Positions 52,994-62,207 of a DNA stretch of 64,000 bases are shown here, in pieces. This stretch comes from Paraburkholderia sp. BL21I4N1 (lineage in GTDB: Bacteria > Pseudomonadota > Gammaproteobacteria > Burkholderiales > Burkholderiaceae). Numbering within the stretch: the stretch's first letter is position 1; every line of letters starts with the position of its first letter. Below the pieces are notes generated by a model. The model had not been told where the DNA came from and made no database searches. It was given only the letters and a program-made list of their open reading frames with translations. The stretch lies in assembly GCF_002973525.1 (NCBI RefSeq), contig NZ_PVEN01000001.1, forward strand, positions 248,001-312,000, given 5' to 3'. A program made the position numbers and the translations under genes.

Positions 52994-54406
52994 ATGAGCG
53001 ATCTACTACGCGACGCTGGCCCGGACTACGTGTTCTACGGCGACGATTTCACCGGCGCGACCGACACGCTCGCGCATCTCGCCCGCGCCGGTTTGCGCAC
53101 GATGCTGTTTTTCGAGGTGCCGAGTGCCGCACGTCTGTCGACGCTGGGCCCGCTCGATGCGCTCGGTGTCGCGGGCGCGGCGCGGACCATGGCACCTTCC
53201 GTGCAGCAACGTGAGCTCGCCGGTGTCGGTGCGGCATTCGCGAAGCTCGGCGTGCGCGTTATGCACTACAAAGTGTGCTCCACCTTCGACAGTGCGCCGC
53301 AGACAGGCAGCATCGGCATGGCGGTTCGGACCTTGCGCGAGTATTGCGCGAACGAACTGGTCGCGGTGGTCGGCGGGCAGCCGGATTTGCGGCGCTACTG
53401 CGTGTTCGGCGAGTTATTCGCGGCGGCCGGCGCCGACGATGCGCGGCAAGCGGTTTACCGGATCGACCGTCATCCGACCATGAGTCGCCATCCGGTGACA
53501 CCGATGCAGGAAGCCGATTTGCGCGTGCATTTGCAGCGGCAAGGCTTGGAGAATGTGCAATCGATCGACTGGCGGAGTTATGCAGCCGGTGCTGCCGCGT
53601 TGCAATCGGATGTGCGACGTCGGCTCGATTCAAAGCCGGACGCGCTGCTGTTCGACGTGCTCGACGAATCGCATCTGCAAGCGATCGGCGATTTGATATT
53701 GCGTTACGCCGCGATGTCGGCGCCGCTGCTGGCGGTTGGCGCGAGCAGTGTCGCGCGGGCGTATGCGCTGGCGCGCGGCGGCGCGGGCCGATCCGCAGCG
53801 GCCAGCGGACCCGTCAGGCTAGCGCCTGCTCGTGGACCCGTGCTCGTGCTGGCGGGCAGCCTGTCGCCGCTGACCGCGATACAGATCGAAGCCGCGCGAT
53901 CCTATGTGCGTGTCGAGTTGGACCCCTTGCAAATGACCGGCGACGCGGCAGCCGAGTATCTCGCGGCGCGTGTGGAAGCGATAGCTGCGTCGTTGCGCGG
54001 CGGGCGCAATGTGCTCGCTTTTACGAAGCGCCGCGCGGCGGATCGCGAAACGACGGCGAATGTCAGTACGAATGCGAACGCGCGGATAGACGCACCTTCA
54101 GCCGCCGTAGCCGCCCGCCCCCAACTCGCCGATGCTTGCGCGGCTTTGCTGCAACAGGTGCTCGGCACCGTACGTCTGCACCGTATCGGCATCGCCGGCG
54201 GCGACACATCGAGCTTTGCCGTGCGCGCGCTCGGTGCGTGGGGTTTATCGTATCTCGCGCCATTATCGGCAGGCGTCACGGTGTGCCGCTTGCATGCCGA
54301 TCGCGCGGAACTCGACGGCATGGAGATCATGCTCAAGGGTGGTCAAATGGGCGATGCGGATCTGTTCGAACAACTGCTCAACGGTAACGAAGTGCCAAGC
54401 GCGTAA
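52994..54406 (+). CDS. DUF1537 four-carbon acid-sugar kinase family protein
   Basis: The 470-aa protein begins with the substrate-binding domain signature YVFYGDDFTGATDTLAHLAR and HYKVCSTFDSAPQTGSIGMA. The nucleotide-binding C-terminal domain has GPVLVLAGSLSPLTAIQIEA, HRIGIAGGDTSSFAVRALGA and MLKGGQMGDADLFEQLLNG. Known members phosphorylate threonate, erythronate, 2-oxo-tetronates or 3-oxoisoapionate with ATP. Because it follows a RuBisCO-like gene, the last is the attractive candidate. The RuBisCO-like gene ends 37 bases upstream and GGGGC precedes the ATG. It ends the operon. Confidence 0.9.
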   Translation: MSDLLRDAGPDYVFYGDDFTGATDTLAHLARAGLRTMLFFEVPSAARLSTLGPLDALGVAGAARTMAPSVQQRELAGVGAAFAKLGVRVMHYKVCSTFDSAPQTGSIGMAVRTLREYCANELVAVVGGQPDLRRYCVFGELFAAAGADDARQAVYRIDRHPTMSRHPVTPMQEADLRVHLQRQGLENVQSIDWRSYAAGAAALQSDVRRRLDSKPDALLFDVLDESHLQAIGDLILRYAAMSAPLLAVGASSVARAYALARGGAGRSAAASGPVRLAPARGPVLVLAGSLSPLTAIQIEAARSYVRVELDPLQMTGDAAAEYLAARVEAIAASLRGGRNVLAFTKRRAADRETTANVSTNANARIDAPSAAVAARPQLADACAALLQQVLGTVRLHRIGIAGGDTSSFAVRALGAWGLSYLAPLSAGVTVCRLHADRAELDGMEIMLKGGQMGDADLFEQLLNGNEVPSA

Positions 54407-54409
54407 CCG

Positions 54410-55210
54410 TCAGCCGTTATCCGCAAAGCCAGGATATAGCGTCATGCCACCGTCGACGAACAACGTCGTGCCGACCACATAGTCGCTATCATCCGAGGCG
54501 AGCCACACAGCGGCCTTGCCGATATCCTCCACGTCGCCCACACGGCCATACGGAATCAACTTCAGTAGCTTTTCGCGCGCGGCGTCGGTGTCCCACGCGT
54601 CTTTATTGATCGGCGTGCGGATCGCGCCGGGCGCAATGGAGTTGACGCGAATCCGTTCGGGCGCGACCTCTTGAGCGAGGGATTTCATGAACATCTGAAT
54701 GCCCCCTTTCGACGCCGCGTAGTTCACGTGTCCTGCCCACGGAATCACCTCGTGCACGGAGCTCATGCAGATAATCTTGCCCAACGCTTTGGACAGGTCG
54801 CGCGGCCCACGTCGCCGGAACTCTTTCACGGCGGCTTGCGCGGTCAGGAATTGCCCGGTCAGATTGGTGGCCAGTACCGTTTGCCAATCTTGCAGCGTCA
54901 TGTCGGCAAACGCGCTGTCTTTCTGCATGCCCGAATTCGCGACCACGATGTCGACCGTGCCAAAGCGCGCGCGGCAGGCGCCGAACATATGGTCGACCTG
55001 AGCGGGGTCCGCCACATCGGCTTGAACCGCGAGCGCCGCGCCTCCGGCCTGCTCGATTTCTTCAGCGAGTTGTTGCGCTGCTTCCGCATGCGAGTGGTAG
55101 TTCAGCACCACGGCGGCGCCGGCATCCGCCAGCGCTTTCGCGACGCCATAACCAATGCCGGAGCTGGCGCCAGTGATCAAGGCAACCTGATTCGCGAGTA
55201 ACTTTTCCAT
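54410..55210 (-). CDS. Short-chain dehydrogenase (glucose 1-dehydrogenase-like)
   Basis: The 266-aa classical SDR has the cofactor loop LITGASSGIGYGVAKALADA, NSGMQKDSAF (NAG-like), catalytic Ser in ICMSSVHEVIPWAG and Tyr/Lys in NYAASKGGIQMFMKSLAQEV, and IAPGAIRTPIN at the expected place. It is close to Gdh-type glucose dehydrogenases. It is convergent with the kinase gene, only three bases apart, and has GGAGA before its ATG. It may oxidise a sugar or acid sugar in the same pathway, but being on the other strand it is not in that operon. Confidence 0.88.
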   Translation of the reverse strand: MEKLLANQVALITGASSGIGYGVAKALADAGAAVVLNYHSHAEAAQQLAEEIEQAGGAALAVQADVADPAQVDHMFGACRARFGTVDIVVANSGMQKDSAFADMTLQDWQTVLATNLTGQFLTAQAAVKEFRRRGPRDLSKALGKIICMSSVHEVIPWAGHVNYAASKGGIQMFMKSLAQEVAPERIRVNSIAPGAIRTPINKDAWDTDAAREKLLKLIPYGRVGDVEDIGKAAVWLASDDSDYVVGTTLFVDGGMTLYPGFADNG

Positions 55211-55371
55211 CGCATTCTCCAGCGTGACGAGCGTAACGTGTGTGAAGGAATGGCGAGCGTCGACATAATGAGGCCGCCGGATAATCGAGCAGAAACTGCA
55301 TCGATATCCGGCGGCCAGCCCGGTTCAAAGTTCCGTTGGAACGAGGCGCCGGGTAGTTCAATCTGCAGTGG

Positions 55372-55527
55372 CTATATCACGCCCGCCACAAGCAACACGA
55401 TGATCACAATCAGCACGACGCCGATACCCCCGGTCGGCGCGTAGCCCCACGAGCGGCTATGCGGCCAGGTCGGAAATGCACCGATGAGAAGAAGAATCAG
55501 CACAATCAGAAGAATAGTTCCCAACAT
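55372..55527 (-). CDS. DUF3309 small membrane protein
   Basis: On the minus strand ATG 55527 starts a 51-codon frame: a hydrophobic helix (MLGTILLIVLILLLIGAF), the central PTWPHSRSWGYAPTGGIG motif that is typical of DUF3309, and a second helix. GGAGG lies eight bases upstream. Function unknown; such proteins are widespread in Burkholderiales and alphaproteobacteria. It is a clear gene despite its size. Confidence 0.88.
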   Translation of the reverse strand: MLGTILLIVLILLLIGAFPTWPHSRSWGYAPTGGIGVVLIVIIVLLVAGVI

Positions 55528-55716
55528 ATTAATGACCTCCGCTTGGGTTGACAGGATCGGCCGTCACGCTAGCCACGCAGCGCCCATCGTGAGAAGGGTT
55601 CGCGATCGGCAGATCGACGTCTTCATTCAGCAAACGGCATGCCCAGGTGCGGAGTCGTTCGAGCGGGGGCGAAGGCGGTTGTCGCGCGGCGCCCTGCGGC
55701 GCGCCGTGGCGGGTGT

Positions 55717-57366
55717 TCAGAGCGCGCTGCGGGGCACGGCGGGAGGGGCGTCGGCCGGCGTCGGATCGTCCGTCGCGATGGCGGTTTCCGGAAAACTGAT
55801 TCGCACCGGCGGCACGAACCAGGCAAGGCAAAGTCCGACCAGCGCGGCAGCGCCGGCGACCAGAATGCCGATGTGAATCGACTGCACGAGGGCGTCGCGG
55901 GCGGAATTCATCATCGCGTCGCCCGCGTGGCCGGCGCTGACGAGCCGGTTGATCAGCGCGGCCTGTTCCGCGCGATCCACCAGCAGTTCGGGACTGGCGA
56001 ACGATTTGAACCACTGCGTCGCCTGATACGAATCGAGCGACCGGTGCACGCCGCGCGAGTAGAGGTGGCCGAGCAGCGCGCCTGTCATCACCGTGCCGAG
56101 CATGCCGCCGAAGGTCCGCAGCGATTGCAGCAGCGCGGTCGCCGCGCCGACGTGATCGCGCGCAACGATCTGTTGCGAACAGACCGTCAGGCTGGTGGCG
56201 ACCAGACCGAGGCCGAGTCCGCTGATGCCCATGCACGACATCCACACCAGATGCGGCTCGTTGCCGTGCAGCGCGACCACGCTGAGGCAGGCCAGTGCGG
56301 ACAGCGCAAAGCCCACATACATGATGCCGTTGGCGCGGCGGATTCGTGTGACGATCCGGTTGTTGACCACGCTGCCGATCGTCGTGCCCAGCAGCCGCGG
56401 CGTGATCAGCATGCCCGAGTCGTGCGCGGACATCGCATAGCCGCCTTGAAACAGCAGCGGCACATAGAACACCAGCGAAAACAGCGCGAAGCCGCCGAGC
56501 ACCGACATGGCGAATAACGCGGACAGCTTGCGATCCATCAGCATGTCCACCGGCACGATCGGATAGCCGACGCGGCGTTCCCACAACCACAGGATCAGGG
56601 CGCAACTTGCCGCAACGGCGGTGAGCGCGATCGTCATCGTGTCGATGCCGTGCTTGGGAAACAGTTCGATCAGCACTTGCAGCGCGCCGAACGTGAGCGC
56701 GAGCACGCCCGCACCGAGCCAGTCGAGCCGGACTGGTCCCTTGCGCCGCAATTCATGCAGGGGCGGTAGAAAGCGCTGCACGAACAACAACGAGACCAGC
56801 CCGACCGGCACGTTGACGAAGAACACCAGGCGCCAGCCGCCGTATTGCGTCAGCATGCCGCCGAGCGACGGTCCCACCATATTGGCCACGCCGAACGAGG
56901 ACGTGACGAACACCAGCCAGCGCAGCCGCCGTTTCGGATCGGGGAACAGATCGGCGACGGTGGCAAACACCGTGCCGATCAGAATGCCGCCGCCGATCCC
57001 TTGCAGCCCGCGCGACATGACGAGCAGCAGCATGCTGCCGGCGAGCCCGCACAACACGGAAGCCCCGGTGAACAGGATGATTGCCGCGATCAGAAAGGGC
57101 TTACGGCCGAACTGATCGCCGAGCCGCCCGAAGATCGGAATCGTAACGACGGAGGCCAGCATGTACGCCGTCGCGACCCACGCGTACAGGTCGAAGCCCT
57201 TCAACTCGGCGACGATACGCGGCAGCGCCGTGCCCACGATGGTTTGATCCAGCGCGACCAGCATCGCGACGAACGAGATGCCGAGCATCGCCAGCAGCGA
57301 TTCGCGGAATGGCAGGAGTTGTCCGCTGGGGACGTTGGGGGGCGCTGCACTCGACGCTGCGGTCAT
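55717..57366 (-). CDS. DHA2-family (EmrB/QacA-type) MFS drug exporter
   Basis: The 549-aa protein has 14 membrane segments. Helix 1 reads LGISFVAMLVALDQTIVGTA with LPRIVAELKGF (motif D1), motif A is GRLGDQFGRKPFLIAAIILF, and motif C GGMLTQYGGWRLVFFVNVPV lies in the third to fifth segments. These proteins export multiple drugs by proton antiport, often controlled by a local regulator. A GntR gene lies 46 bases upstream in the same direction. Confidence 0.92.
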   Translation of the reverse strand: MTAASSAAPPNVPSGQLLPFRESLLAMLGISFVAMLVALDQTIVGTALPRIVAELKGFDLYAWVATAYMLASVVTIPIFGRLGDQFGRKPFLIAAIILFTGASVLCGLAGSMLLLVMSRGLQGIGGGILIGTVFATVADLFPDPKRRLRWLVFVTSSFGVANMVGPSLGGMLTQYGGWRLVFFVNVPVGLVSLLFVQRFLPPLHELRRKGPVRLDWLGAGVLALTFGALQVLIELFPKHGIDTMTIALTAVAASCALILWLWERRVGYPIVPVDMLMDRKLSALFAMSVLGGFALFSLVFYVPLLFQGGYAMSAHDSGMLITPRLLGTTIGSVVNNRIVTRIRRANGIMYVGFALSALACLSVVALHGNEPHLVWMSCMGISGLGLGLVATSLTVCSQQIVARDHVGAATALLQSLRTFGGMLGTVMTGALLGHLYSRGVHRSLDSYQATQWFKSFASPELLVDRAEQAALINRLVSAGHAGDAMMNSARDALVQSIHIGILVAGAAALVGLCLAWFVPPVRISFPETAIATDDPTPADAPPAVPRSAL

Positions 57367-57412
57367 GACGTGCCTATCTGAAGGGGCGAGGCGTTCATAA
57401 GCATGATAGGTC

Positions 57413-58081
57413 TCACACGTCGAGAATGCGGAATCGCCGCAACGTTTCGATCTCGAACTGCAGGCAACTCGCGCGATAGTCGCGGCACAAGCGTTCGGCG
57501 GTCGCGCCGTCCCCGGCCCGGATCGCTTCGACGATCGCCCGATGCTGCGCCGCCGGCAGTTCCGCCAACGCGGTGAGACGCAACGTAAGATCGCGCACGC
57601 GTCGAATCTGATCCCAGCATTCGTTGACGATCTGCGTAAGCCGAGGGTTGCCGCCCAGCTTCAGTAGATGCACGTAAAAAGCTTCGTCGGCGGCGCTCCA
57701 GGCGGCGAGGTCATTTTTCTCGCGCGCCCGCTCCATGGCGTTGCAGGCCTGATCGAAGGGCGCCAGCTCTTTGGCGCGCAGTGTCGCCGTTGCGGCAATG
57801 CCGGCAGCGGTCGCTTCGAGACTGGTTTGCACCTGGTTGATTTCTTCGATATCCGCGAGCGACACCTGGCGTACGCGAATGCCATGACGCGGCACGATCT
57901 GCAGCAGGTTTTCCTTCTGCAAACGCACGAGCGCTTCCCGCACGGGCGTGCGGCTCACACCGAACAGACTCACGAGGTCGCGTTCCAGCAATTGCATGCC
58001 GGGACGAAGCTCGTTGCTGAGAATCTTGGTGCGCAGCTGTTGATACACCGAGTCGGTGGATGTTTCGCGCAGCGTGGTCAT
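57413..58081 (-). CDS. GntR-family regulator with FCD domain (FadR type)
   Basis: The 222-aa protein has an N-terminal winged helix (VYQQLRTKILSNELRPGMQL; LVSLFGVSRTPVREALVRLQ) and a helical FCD ligand/metal domain (AFYVHLLKLGGNPRLTQIVN; HRAIVEAIRAGDGATAERLC, with the His and Asp positions of metal-binding FCD). It lies 46 bases before the drug exporter in the same direction, which suggests it controls that gene. Paralogue at 60290-60985. Confidence 0.92.
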   Translation of the reverse strand: MTTLRETSTDSVYQQLRTKILSNELRPGMQLLERDLVSLFGVSRTPVREALVRLQKENLLQIVPRHGIRVRQVSLADIEEINQVQTSLEATAAGIAATATLRAKELAPFDQACNAMERAREKNDLAAWSAADEAFYVHLLKLGGNPRLTQIVNECWDQIRRVRDLTLRLTALAELPAAQHRAIVEAIRAGDGATAERLCRDYRASCLQFEIETLRRFRILDV

Positions 58082-58228
58082 GTGGTTCTGTCTCGCCGAC
58101 GGATTGAAGGCGATTCTGCCACGCAGACGCGGAAGATGGGTTCAGTTTATGAGCCGCGCGGGAAGCCCCGTCACGCTTTCAATGCGGCGCTTATCGCGCC
58201 GCACAACGCCGAACGGCCGGATTGACCC

Positions 58229-58996
58229 TTACCGGTCCCACACTTCGTCCGGCAGCGGCAAACCGGCGAGATCCTGAGCCGTTAGCGGTCGGTCCACTGC
58301 TACGCCTTGGCTTTCTAGCATCAGCATGACTTGCCGCGTGTGTTGCGCGCTGTGCCACGCGGTGCGTTCCAGCACTTCGTGCATGGGACGCCGTCCGTAA
58401 TAGGTCGGCACGTCGTAGCTCAGAGAGCGATCCGTCTCGGCTTGCCACCATGCACGCAAGTGCGCCCTCACTCTGTCGCCCCAGGCGGCAATCTCCTGCG
58501 GTCCCCACTCGGGGGCCGGCACTTCATCGAATCCTTCGAATCGCAACTCGATCTGCTGCGCGGCTTCGATACCCATTTCGGCCACGCGGAAGACGTGAAA
58601 CGTTAGCCCGGCCGGCGTCCGGTTGCGATTTCTGAACGGCTCGCGATACGCGGCGCCGCTGAATTGCCGTGTATAACGCGCGTTCGATTCAAGCACGAGC
58701 TCGAGACGCCTGACCAGTTCCTCTGGCGGCAGCGGCGTCATGATCTTCGTTTTCAGATCCAGAAACTTGATGACGTCATTGATCGACTGACAGAACGTGT
58801 AGCGGCCGCCGAGCGCGACCACAGGCACGCTGCGCGCGCCCAGCGCGGCCAGTTGCCGGGAGCCGTCTGGATCGTTGTGTACGTCGATCGATTCGAATTC
58901 GATGCCCTGCTTCGTCAGAAACTCCTTGGTGCGTAAGCACGACGAACAGCCGGGCTGCCAGAACACCTTGATCTTTGCGTGGGTCGCGGTTTGCAT
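58229..58996 (-). CDS. Glutaredoxin-DinB fusion protein
   Basis: From ATG 58996 (AAAGGAG upstream) the product is 255 aa. Residues 1-85 form a glutaredoxin (VFWQPGCSSCLRTKEFLTKQ with Cys17/Cys20, VPVVALGGRYTFCQSINDVI). The rest is DinB-like four-helix protein (LTFHVFRVAEMGIEAAQQIE; HEVLERTAWHSAQHTRQVML) with three histidines at the positions of the metal triad of DinB/thiol-transferase proteins. The latter include bacillithiol and mycothiol-dependent enzymes, so joining it to a glutaredoxin suggests a thiol-linked role. Confidence 0.85.
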   Translation of the reverse strand: MQTATHAKIKVFWQPGCSSCLRTKEFLTKQGIEFESIDVHNDPDGSRQLAALGARSVPVVALGGRYTFCQSINDVIKFLDLKTKIMTPLPPEELVRRLELVLESNARYTRQFSGAAYREPFRNRNRTPAGLTFHVFRVAEMGIEAAQQIELRFEGFDEVPAPEWGPQEIAAWGDRVRAHLRAWWQAETDRSLSYDVPTYYGRRPMHEVLERTAWHSAQHTRQVMLMLESQGVAVDRPLTAQDLAGLPLPDEVWDR

Positions 58997-59205
58997 CGCT
59001 GTCTCCTTTCGCGCGGTTGGCCTCGAACGAGGCCGCCGTTCGATGTCATTGTTGCCAGGCCGCGCCTCGGTGCAAAGCATTGCTTGACCATGCCGCCATC
59101 GCGAGCCACGATGGCGGGAAAACGTGTCAGTCGTGATGACACGCGCACGCTGTACCGAGGGGCGCCGAATTCATCGGCGAACTCGGCTACTTGCCCCGGG
59201 ACGTC

Positions 59206-60093
59206 ATGCCGACACTCGATCCGCTTTCGCTCAGGCTGTTTGTCAGCGTTGCTGAAACCGGCACCATCGCGGCCGCGGCGCAGCGCGAACATATCGCGGC
59301 GGCGGCCGTCAGCAAGCGCATCAGCGAGATCGAAGCCACCTTGGGCGTGGCGCTTCTACGGCGCACCAACAAAGGCGTCATGCCGACCGCCGCCGGTGAA
59401 CGACTGGTCGCGCTGGCGCATCGCGCGCTGCATGAACTCGACGATATTGCCGTGCAGATGCGCGATTACGCCAGCGGCGCCAGCGGGCTGATCCGGCTGG
59501 CGGCGAACGTGTCGTCGGTCGTGCAGTTTCTGCCGCGCGAGATCCAGTCGTTCGCCGCGCAGCATCCGCGGATTCAGATCCAGCTCGAGGAAAAGCCCAG
59601 TACAGGCGTGGTAAAAGCGGTCGCCGATAACGCGGCGGATATCGGCGTGTTCACCGCCGTGCCGCATGGCTACGATGTCCAAACGTTCCCTTACCGGCGC
59701 GATTCGCTGACGCTCGTTACGCCGGCCGGCCACGCGCTGGCGCGCCATGAGGCGATCGCTTTCGCGGACACGCTCGACTTCGAGTATGTCGGCTTGCCGC
59801 CCGATACCGCAATCAGTCAGCAGCTCACCCGCGCGGCGCATGAGCATGCGCGTCCGGTCAATCTGCGCATTCAGGTGACGAGCTACGACGCGCAATGTCT
59901 GATGATTGCCGCGGGACTCGGGCTCGGCGTGATGCCGCGAGCGATCGCGCGGGAGCAGGCGGACAAGCTGGGTTTGTCGATCGTTGCGCTGACCGATGCG
60001 TGGGCCGAGCGCGACCTGTTGTTAGCCGTGCGTTCGCTGGAGGCGTTGCCGATGGCTTGCCGCATGCTGGTCGCGCATTTACGCGCGGTGTGA
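59206..60093 (+). CDS. LysR-family transcriptional regulator
   Basis: The product is 295 aa from ATG 59206 (an upstream TTG at 59191 is an alternative). The LysR HTH is LDPLSLRLFVSVAETGTIAA with REHIAAAAVSKRISEIEATL, and the co-inducer domain has the LIRLAANVSSVVQFLPREIQ and LGLGVMPRAIAREQADKLGL blocks. It stands alone between the glutaredoxin-DinB gene (divergent) and the GntR gene. The glutaredoxin-DinB gene is the nearest divergent neighbour and could be its target. Confidence 0.92.
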   Translation: MPTLDPLSLRLFVSVAETGTIAAAAQREHIAAAAVSKRISEIEATLGVALLRRTNKGVMPTAAGERLVALAHRALHELDDIAVQMRDYASGASGLIRLAANVSSVVQFLPREIQSFAAQHPRIQIQLEEKPSTGVVKAVADNAADIGVFTAVPHGYDVQTFPYRRDSLTLVTPAGHALARHEAIAFADTLDFEYVGLPPDTAISQQLTRAAHEHARPVNLRIQVTSYDAQCLMIAAGLGLGVMPRAIAREQADKLGLSIVALTDAWAERDLLLAVRSLEALPMACRMLVAHLRAV

Positions 60094-60289
60094 TTGGCGT
60101 TTGCCACTCATGGCGTGGCGCATTGATTTAAGCGTTTCCCTTCATGCCGCAGCATGTCTCGCGGTGCTAGCATCGAAACGTTCACGCGTTGCGCTCGGCG
60201 GTATGCGCAACCTGCATGCACGCTGCGCATGGCGCCGTGCACGGTAGATGGATAGCCGCGAGCGCTTCGGCGCCGCCTGGAGGAGCGTC

Positions 60290-60985
60290 GTGCCAAAACT
60301 CAAATCGGCCACCCAGCCCGAAGCGCGCAACGGCAACTCATCGCAACTCGCCTATGAAAGTCTTCGGCAAAAAATTATAGAAAGCGAGCTGACACCCGGC
60401 TCTTACGTGCTCGAACAGGAACTCGCGCTCATGCTCGGCGTGAGCCGCACGCCGATTCGCGAAGCGGCGATCCGCCTGCAAGGGGAAGGACTGGTCGAGA
60501 TCGTGCCGCGTCATGGCATTCGCATCGTGCCGACGTCCGTATCCGATATCAGCCATATCTACCAGGTGCTGATCAGCCTCGAATCGACGGCGGCGGGTTT
60601 GGTGGCCGCGCGCGGCGGCGTCGACCTGAGTCCGCTCGACAACGCCTGCCAGCAGATGAGCGACGCGCTCGCCACGCAAGACATGCAGGCTTGGGCGGCC
60701 GCCGACGAAGCCTTCCACGAGGCGCTCGTGCAACTCGGCGGCAATGCCCGCCTCGCGCAGGTCGTCATGAATTGCCGCGACCAGGTGCATCGCGTGCGGC
60801 GCTTCACGCAACAGTTGCGGCCGCATCCACAGCCGAAAAAATCGATTGCCGAGCATTACGAAATCATCGACGCGATTCGTCGCGGCGATGCAGCGCGGGC
60901 GAGCCGCCTATACCGCCTTCATCGTGAACGCGGCTGGCGCGAACAGACTGCGGTGCTGCAGCAACACGGCATTCATCAGGCTTGA
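60290..60985 (+). CDS. GntR-family regulator with FCD domain, controls the ABC importer
   Basis: The preferred start is GTG 60290, because GGAGG lies six bases upstream; ATG 60248 would add 14 residues. The 231-aa protein has the HTH (AYESLRQKIIESELTPGSYV; LALMLGVSRTPIREAAIRLQ) and an FCD domain (EAFHEALVQLGGNARLAQVV; EHYEIIDAIRRGDAARASRL). It precedes the NitT/TauT-like ABC genes in the same direction by about 230 bases, with a candidate operator at 61073-61088 between. Confidence 0.92.
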   Translation: MPKLKSATQPEARNGNSSQLAYESLRQKIIESELTPGSYVLEQELALMLGVSRTPIREAAIRLQGEGLVEIVPRHGIRIVPTSVSDISHIYQVLISLESTAAGLVAARGGVDLSPLDNACQQMSDALATQDMQAWAAADEAFHEALVQLGGNARLAQVVMNCRDQVHRVRRFTQQLRPHPQPKKSIAEHYEIIDAIRRGDAARASRLYRLHRERGWREQTAVLQQHGIHQA

Positions 60986-61072
60986 AAAGCCCTTTAAAAC
61001 TGACAAATTCGCTTCGCCACAACGGGTAAACCCAACCGTTTTCCCGCACCGATGTTCTGTACTTTTAACGAT

Positions 61073-61088
61073 TTAATGCATACATTAA
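61073..61088. promoter_or_regulatory. Candidate GntR operator before the ABC importer
   Basis: TTAATGCATACATTAA is a perfect dyad with six-base arms (TTAATG/CATTAA) around CATA. GntR/FCD proteins usually bind short AT-rich dyads of this size. It is 129 bases before the binding-protein start. Confidence 0.45.
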
Positions 61089-61216
61089 CTTACACAGTGA
61101 ACGGCAACGTCGACTCGACGAAGCCGTTTTCTGACCCGTCGTCGGCGTCACGGCGCGCGGCGGCATAACGAGAATGACGGGCACTCAACCGTCAATCGTG
61201 GATGGAGACGAACCAC

Positions 61217-62200
61217 ATGAACGCGATTCGCAATGTCGTGCGGGGTATCTGCCTGAGCGCGACGCTGACGCTTGCGAGCGTCGGTGCCCACGCTAGTTCG
61301 CTGACGGTGACGCATTGGGGTGACGGTATGTACGGCGTGCCGTTTGCGGTGGCGCTGGACAAAGGTTTCTTCAAGGAAGAGAAAGTCGACGTCACTGGTT
61401 TCATCACGTCGGAAGGCGGTGGCACCAGCATTCGCAACGCGATGGCGTCGGACATTCCGTACGGCGAGGTGGCGTTGCCCGCTGCGATCGCCGCGGTGAA
61501 GCAGGGCGTCGATCTGACGATCGTGCACGGCGGCGTGCAAAGTCTCGGCGACCTCGTGTGGGTCGAACTGAAGAACGGCTCGATCACCAACATCAAGCAG
61601 ATGAAGGGCAAGACGATCGGCTACAGCAGTCCGAAATCGACAACCGACATGATCTCCACGATCGCGCTCGACCGCGTCGGCCTGCTGGGCCAGGTGCAGC
61701 GCAAACCGGTAGGCAGTTCGAGCGGCATGCTCACGTCGCTTCAGCAGGGCGCGGTCGACGTCGGCTATATGACCGAGCCGTCGTATAGCGCGAAGAAAGA
61801 GGGCCTACGTATCGCGTTTCGTTCGAACGACGTCGTGCCGAACGAAACGCAGACCGTGGGGATTGTGCGCACCGATTATCTGAAGGCGCATCCCGAGGTC
61901 ATTCGCGGCATTATCCTGGCGCGCCGCAAGGCGGTGGTCTATATGGCCGCGCATCGTGCCGAGGCCGCGCAGATCCTTGCCAGGGAGTACAAGATGGACC
62001 CGGCGGTGGCGGCGTCGGCCATCAACAACGTGCTCGATGCCGATCCGAAGTACTGGAGCGAAGGCAGTCTCGACTACAAGAGCATGGACGAAGTACTCAA
62101 AGGCCTGGTACTCGTCAAGGCCATTCCCGAAGGGCCATTCGACTGGTCGAAGATCGTCGACGAGTCGATGTTGCCGGCCGATCTGCGTAGCAAGAAGTGA
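61217..62200 (+). CDS. NitT/TauT-type ABC transporter substrate-binding protein
   Basis: From ATG 61217 (GGAG upstream at a slightly long spacing) the product is 327 aa. The signal peptide ends near AHASSL. The body has VTHWGDGMYGVPFAVALDKG, FFKEEKVDVTGFITSEGGG, and MKGKTIGYSSPKSTTDMIST of SsuA/NMT1-type proteins that bind sulfonates, nitrate, pyrimidine precursors or other small anions. First gene of an ABC operon of SBP, ATPase and two permeases. Confidence 0.92.
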   Translation: MNAIRNVVRGICLSATLTLASVGAHASSLTVTHWGDGMYGVPFAVALDKGFFKEEKVDVTGFITSEGGGTSIRNAMASDIPYGEVALPAAIAAVKQGVDLTIVHGGVQSLGDLVWVELKNGSITNIKQMKGKTIGYSSPKSTTDMISTIALDRVGLLGQVQRKPVGSSSGMLTSLQQGAVDVGYMTEPSYSAKKEGLRIAFRSNDVVPNETQTVGIVRTDYLKAHPEVIRGIILARRKAVVYMAAHRAEAAQILAREYKMDPAVAASAINNVLDADPKYWSEGSLDYKSMDEVLKGLVLVKAIPEGPFDWSKIVDESMLPADLRSKK

Positions 62201-62207
62201 GGACGCG

